From Candidatus Crickella equi (GTDB taxonomy: Bacteria > Bacillota > Clostridia > Peptostreptococcales > Anaerovoracaceae), in contig JAGHUP010000003.1 in the NCBI GenBank assembly GCA_018064755.1, positions 1 to 64,000 of the forward strand: a DNA stretch of 64,000 nt, read 5' to 3'. Positions 61,077 through 64,000 of this stretch are shown here, piece by piece (the first letter of the stretch is position 1; every line of letters starts with the position of its first letter). The notes under the pieces are model-generated. The model saw nothing but the letters and a program-made list of their open reading frames with translations. It was not told where the DNA came from and did not search any database. The translations under genes and the position numbers were made by a program.

Positions 61077-61394
61077 ATGCATACACATGATGAAGATTAT
61101 TTGCTGAAGGATATTCAGGAAGAGGAATTGCTGGACTTGGCAGATTTGTTCAAAATGTTCGCAGACTCGACACGAATCAAGATACTGTACTCGCTTTGGG
61201 CGGGAGAGAAGAATGTTACTGAAATCTGTGATGAGATTGAGATGAATCAGTCTGCGGTATCTCATCAGTTGAAGGCGCTTAAGAACGCCAAGCTAGTTCG
61301 TAGCAAGAGAGACGGCAAGGCTATCATATATTCACTTGCTGATGAGCACGTGAAGACAATAATTGCGATGGGCAAGGAGCACATCGAGGAATAA
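61077..61394 (+). CDS. ArsR/SmtB-family metal-sensing repressor
   Basis: 105 residues with AAAGGAAA upstream. The winged helix contains MFADSTRIKILYSLW and the recognition helix MNQSAVSHQLKALKNAKLV. The last helix carries Asp89, His91, His102 and Glu105 with spacing identical to the alpha-5 zinc site of SmtB (Asp, His, His, Glu). No Cys of the CadC alpha-3 site (ELCVCDL type) is present; the helix reads TEICDEIE. So it is most likely a Zn/Co sensor that derepresses this operon. Confidence 0.92.
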   Translation: MHTHDEDYLLKDIQEEELLDLADLFKMFADSTRIKILYSLWAGEKNVTEICDEIEMNQSAVSHQLKALKNAKLVRSKRDGKAIIYSLADEHVKTIIAMGKEHIEE

Positions 61395-61406
61395 AGGAGT
61401 AAGACT

Positions 61407-61625
61407 ATGAAGAAAAAATTTAAGATGCAAAATTTAGATTGCGCACACTGCGCTGAAAAGATGGAGGCGGCTATTAAGAAACTGGATGGAGTTAATGATG
61501 CTAGCGTATCATTCTTCGCTGAGAAGGTAATGATTGATGCTGAGGATGATAAGTTTGAGGCAGTTCTGAAGCAGGCAGTTGAATGCGTGCATAAGGTAAA
61601 TCCTGACACAGATATAGTACTTTAA
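61407..61625 (+). CDS. Stand-alone heavy-metal-associated (HMA) domain protein
   Basis: 72 residues, AAAGGAG upstream. A single HMA fold with metal motif NLDCAHCAEKM (Cys12, Cys15). Acidic residues near the end (DAEDDK) are typical of zinc/cadmium-type domains. It probably hands metal to the ATPase, which lacks its own N-terminal HMA; the two genes overlap by one base. A split of an ancestral HMA-ATPase gene is a fair inference. Confidence 0.9.
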   Translation: MKKKFKMQNLDCAHCAEKMEAAIKKLDGVNDASVSFFAEKVMIDAEDDKFEAVLKQAVECVHKVNPDTDIVL

Positions 61626-63547
61626 TGGATAAAAGACAGAGGAAGCAGTTAATTAGAATATTGATAGCTGCAGTGTTGTTTGCGGCTGTCGTTGTGTTCG
61701 AACATGTGGAGGCGGGAAGCCGGCTCCTCTATTTGCTTGCTCTGGATGGAGTTAGTCATCATCTAGTGATGTTCGTGCTGTATCTCGTGCCGTATCTTGT
61801 TGTAGGTCACGATGTTATCAGAAAGTGTGTGCTAGGAATTGCACATGGTCAAATGTTCGATGAGTCGTTCCTTATGACTTTGGCGACAATTGGAGCGTTT
61901 GGTTGTAAGGAGTTCGAGGAAGCAGTTGCCGTAATGCTGTTCTATCAGGTGGGCGAGTTCTTCCAGAATTATGCAGTAGGAAAGTCAAGAAATGCTATTC
62001 AGGAATTGATGAGTATAGCGCCTGACTATGCTAATCGCGAGATGAAAGATGGATCCGTTGAGGTAATTGATCCTGATGATGTTGAGATAGGGGATATACT
62101 TATTGTTAAGCCGGGCGAGAAAATTCCTGTTGATGGAATTGTTGTTAGCGGTGAAGGTCTAATTAATACTTCGGCATTAACTGGTGAGTCGATGCCTCAG
62201 TTTGTTAAAGTCGGAGATGATATCATTTCGGGTTGTATTAACGGTGAGAATCTTATTAAAATTAAGGCTGGCAAGTTGTATGATGATTCAACAGTCGCTC
62301 AGATTCTTGAGATGGTAGAAAATGCTGCTACTAAGAAAAGTAAGACTGAAGCATTTATTACAAGATTTGCTAAGTATTATACGCCGATTGTTGTGCTATC
62401 CGGTGCGACGCTAGCGTTTGTTCCGCCAATCTTCGTTGGCAATTTTGGAATGTGGGTTCTTAGAGCTTGTACATTCCTTGTAATATCTTGTCCATGTGCT
62501 CTCGTAATATCTGTGCCACTGGCATTCTTTGGCGGAATTGGAGCAGCGAGTAAGAATGGTGTGCTGGTTAAAGGATCCAATTATCTTGAGATGATGGCTC
62601 AATTGGATACTCTAGTTTCAGATAAAACTGGAACACTTACTGAAGGTAGGTTTAGAGTTAATAAAGTTGTAGCTGCTCCTGGTCATGCTGAAGAAGAGGT
62701 TCTTAAGTACGCTGCTGCAGTAGAGAGTAACAGTACACATCCAATTGGTCTATCTATCGTTTCAGCATGTGAAGATAGGTATGACGCTAAATTGGTTGGT
62801 AGCGTAGAAAACGTCCCTGGAAAGGGAATTATAGCCGTTGTAGACGGACATAAAATTGCTGTCGGCAACAATGTACTGGTTAGCCCGTTCCTAACTGGTA
62901 CATCCAGTGAAAATGTACCAGTTAGGAACGGGCTGAAAGGTACATTGGTACATGTCAGTCTTGATGGTGAATATATTGGAAGTATTCAGGTTGCTGATGC
63001 GCCTAAGAGTGAGGCGAAGAAGGCAATTAGTGATATAATAAATGAGAAGGTTGAGCATGTCGTAATGCTGACAGGTGATGCCGAGGAGACAGCGAGAGCA
63101 CTCGCTGCTGAGCTCGGCGTTAGTGAGTATCGAGCTCAGCTGCTTCCACAAGACAAGGTGCATGTTGTGGAAGGTCTCCTCGGCAAGTTGCCAGAGAAGA
63201 AGTATCTGGCTTTCGTTGGAGATGGAATTAATGATGCACCAGTTCTGACAAGAGCAGATATCGGTATTGCTATGGGCTCACTTGGATCAGATGCGGCAAT
63301 CGAGGCTGCAGATATCGTTATTATGGACGATAATATCGCTAAGATTCCGATGCTCATCAGAATTGCTAGAAGAACGATTTCAATTAGTAAAGCAAATATT
63401 GCTTTCGCACTCACAGTTAAAATTGCTTGTCTCATACTTGGGGCACTTGGAATAGCGAATATGTGGGCTGCTGTATTTGCAGATGTTGGAGTCGCAATGA
63501 TATGTATTCTCAACTCAATGAGAATGCTTGCTAAGAGAACTTATTAG
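61625..63547 (+). CDS. Zn/Cd/Pb-type P1B ATPase carrying an in-frame palindromic element
   Basis: 640 residues. The P-type cycle motifs are complete: TGES at ~186, the transmembrane metal site SCPCALVIS (Cys289, Cys291), DKTGT with phosphorylated Asp333, STHP with His372, and GDGIND from 532. It should export Zn, Cd or Pb. Codons 416-440, in the nucleotide-binding domain between VGNN and GTLVHVSLDG, are encoded by palindrome copy 3 (peptide VSPFLTGT...NVPVRNGLKGT). The frame is intact, so the enzyme is probably functional with this insert as a surface loop. The start codon overlaps the HMA gene. Confidence 0.94.
   Translation: MDKRQRKQLIRILIAAVLFAAVVVFEHVEAGSRLLYLLALDGVSHHLVMFVLYLVPYLVVGHDVIRKCVLGIAHGQMFDESFLMTLATIGAFGCKEFEEAVAVMLFYQVGEFFQNYAVGKSRNAIQELMSIAPDYANREMKDGSVEVIDPDDVEIGDILIVKPGEKIPVDGIVVSGEGLINTSALTGESMPQFVKVGDDIISGCINGENLIKIKAGKLYDDSTVAQILEMVENAATKKSKTEAFITRFAKYYTPIVVLSGATLAFVPPIFVGNFGMWVLRACTFLVISCPCALVISVPLAFFGGIGAASKNGVLVKGSNYLEMMAQLDTLVSDKTGTLTEGRFRVNKVVAAPGHAEEEVLKYAAAVESNSTHPIGLSIVSACEDRYDAKLVGSVENVPGKGIIAVVDGHKIAVGNNVLVSPFLTGTSSENVPVRNGLKGTLVHVSLDGEYIGSIQVADAPKSEAKKAISDIINEKVEHVVMLTGDAEETARALAAELGVSEYRAQLLPQDKVHVVEGLLGKLPEKKYLAFVGDGINDAPVLTRADIGIAMGSLGSDAAIEAADIVIMDDNIAKIPMLIRIARRTISISKANIAFALTVKIACLILGALGIANMWAAVFADVGVAMICILNSMRMLAKRTY
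62871..62945. repeat. 75-bp palindromic element, copy 3, inside the ATPase gene
   Basis: Arms 62871-62904 and 62912-62945 with a 7-base loop. The inner 22 bases pair perfectly; here both arms differ from copies 1 and 2 in a matched way (AACTGG with CCAGTT in place of AACGGG with CCCGTT). The outer seven or so bases pair poorly. Exactly 25 codons long, so the reading frame of the ATPase is kept. Confidence 0.92.
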
Positions 63548-63556
63548 AGGATTGAT

Positions 63557-64000
63557 ATGGCACGTTCAGATAGATACGGACAGATAGAGGAAAGCGAGAA
63601 GGCTTACAATAAGATTAGAAAGAAATCTAAGAAAAAGAAGAAGCGTGGATGCCTTAAAGCTCTTATTATGCTAATTATTATTGTTGGTTTGATTTGTTGT
63701 GCAATTGGTGGCATTTATGCTGCAATTACTATTTCTCAAGCGCCTGCAATTAATCCTAAAACTATGTATGAATCGCTTAATTTGAGCACATACATTTACG
63801 ACAATAAGGATAAAGTAATTGAGTCTGTTTACTACGACGAGAATCGTCGCATATGTCATTATGAGGATCTTCCAGAGAATCTTAAGAACGCATTCATTGC
63901 TATTGAGGATAAGACTTTCTGGAAACATCACGGATTCAATTTCAAACGTATGGGTGGTGCGGTTCTTCAATCTGTTACTAGTGGCGGTATAAGTGGAACG
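63557..64000 (+). CDS. Class A penicillin-binding protein, N-terminal part (cut by window edge)
   Basis: 148 visible residues from ATG 63557 (AGAGG upstream). A basic cytoplasmic start (KIRKKSKKKKKRG) is followed by a membrane helix (~39-64) and the start of the family 51 glycosyltransferase domain: AFIAIEDKTFWKHHGFNF holds the catalytic Glu of the EDxxFxxHxG motif. It polymerises and cross-links peptidoglycan outside the membrane. The rest lies beyond the window. Confidence 0.92.
   Translation, partial: MARSDRYGQIEESEKAYNKIRKKSKKKKKRGCLKALIMLIIIVGLICCAIGGIYAAITISQAPAINPKTMYESLNLSTYIYDNKDKVIESVYYDENRRICHYEDLPENLKNAFIAIEDKTFWKHHGFNFKRMGGAVLQSVTSGGISGT

Noticed and set aside
62871-62945. ATPase gene as a pseudogene broken by the repeat
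   Set aside because: The insert is a whole number of codons without stops and all catalytic motifs lie intact on both sides.
26467-62945. The three palindromes as parts of a CRISPR array
   Set aside because: They are tens of kilobases apart, are perfect hairpins and have no regular spacers or cas genes.

Overview
The window looks like chromosomal DNA of a Gram-positive, AT-leaning anaerobe of the Bacillota, most likely class Clostridia. The evidence is the ispH-rpsA gene fusion, a PolC-type replicase, the gene order pyrH-frr-uppS-cdsA-dxr-rseP-ispG-polC, an infC-rpmI-rplT operon that starts on AUU behind a leader with a terminator, RNase Y, HslVU next to topA and dprA, and strong AGGAGG ribosome sites. 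A finer placement (for instance among the Eubacterium/Mogibacterium relatives) is only an impression. No transposase, prophage or CRISPR array is visible.

Layout. 1-4.05 kb is accessory: the tail of an unknown gene, a membrane-anchored XRE regulator, an odd secreted protein that ends in fragments resembling an ABC ATPase, a RelB/RelE-type toxin-antitoxin pair and a small lipoprotein. 4.07-8.7 kb holds a membrane-bound PP2C phosphatase with a STAS antagonist (partner switching), a metallo-beta-lactamase-fold hydrolase, an MtaD-like deaminase and a TauE/SafE permease. 8.9-15.8 kb is a Tad (Flp) pilus operon, including a 58-residue pilin-like gene. 16.0-19.1 kb has the NifU-like scaffold/GGGtGRT pair and a secreted protein with an Fn3-like end. 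Then come ispH-rpsA and a convergent trkA-trkH-trkH potassium uptake operon.

25.6-34.2 kb carries a HAD phosphatase, yraN, comM, dprA, topA, hslV, hslU and a YigZ protein. 34.2-35.8 kb is a 16-gene tRNA operon with a clear promoter and terminator. 35.9-45.3 kb contains a small XRE regulator, an SH3/glucosaminidase, a symporter with an extra N-terminal domain, infC-rpmI-rplT, a trigger-factor-like lipoprotein, nrdR, cmk, radC and a divergent MurE-family ligase. 45.5-61 kb is housekeeping: rny, iscS-thiI (tRNA thiolation), thrS, the pyrH-to-ispG block (nucleotide, translation and isoprenoid/envelope genes) and polC. The end holds a zinc/cadmium efflux operon (ArsR sensor, separate HMA protein, P-type ATPase) and the start of a class A penicillin-binding protein.

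The most unusual signal is a small palindromic element of about 75 bp present three times: after the HAD gene (26467), in front of pyrH (51200), and in frame inside the metal ATPase gene (62871), where it encodes 25 residues. The copies keep base pairing through paired changes. Copy 1 encodes nearly the same peptide on both strands, which suggests a mobile hairpin adapted to sit inside proteins. A second kind of inverted repeat, 63 bp long, lies between a Shine-Dalgarno sequence and the start of rseP, and a third repeat sits directly before polC. PolC itself appears to lack the proofreading exonuclease domain.
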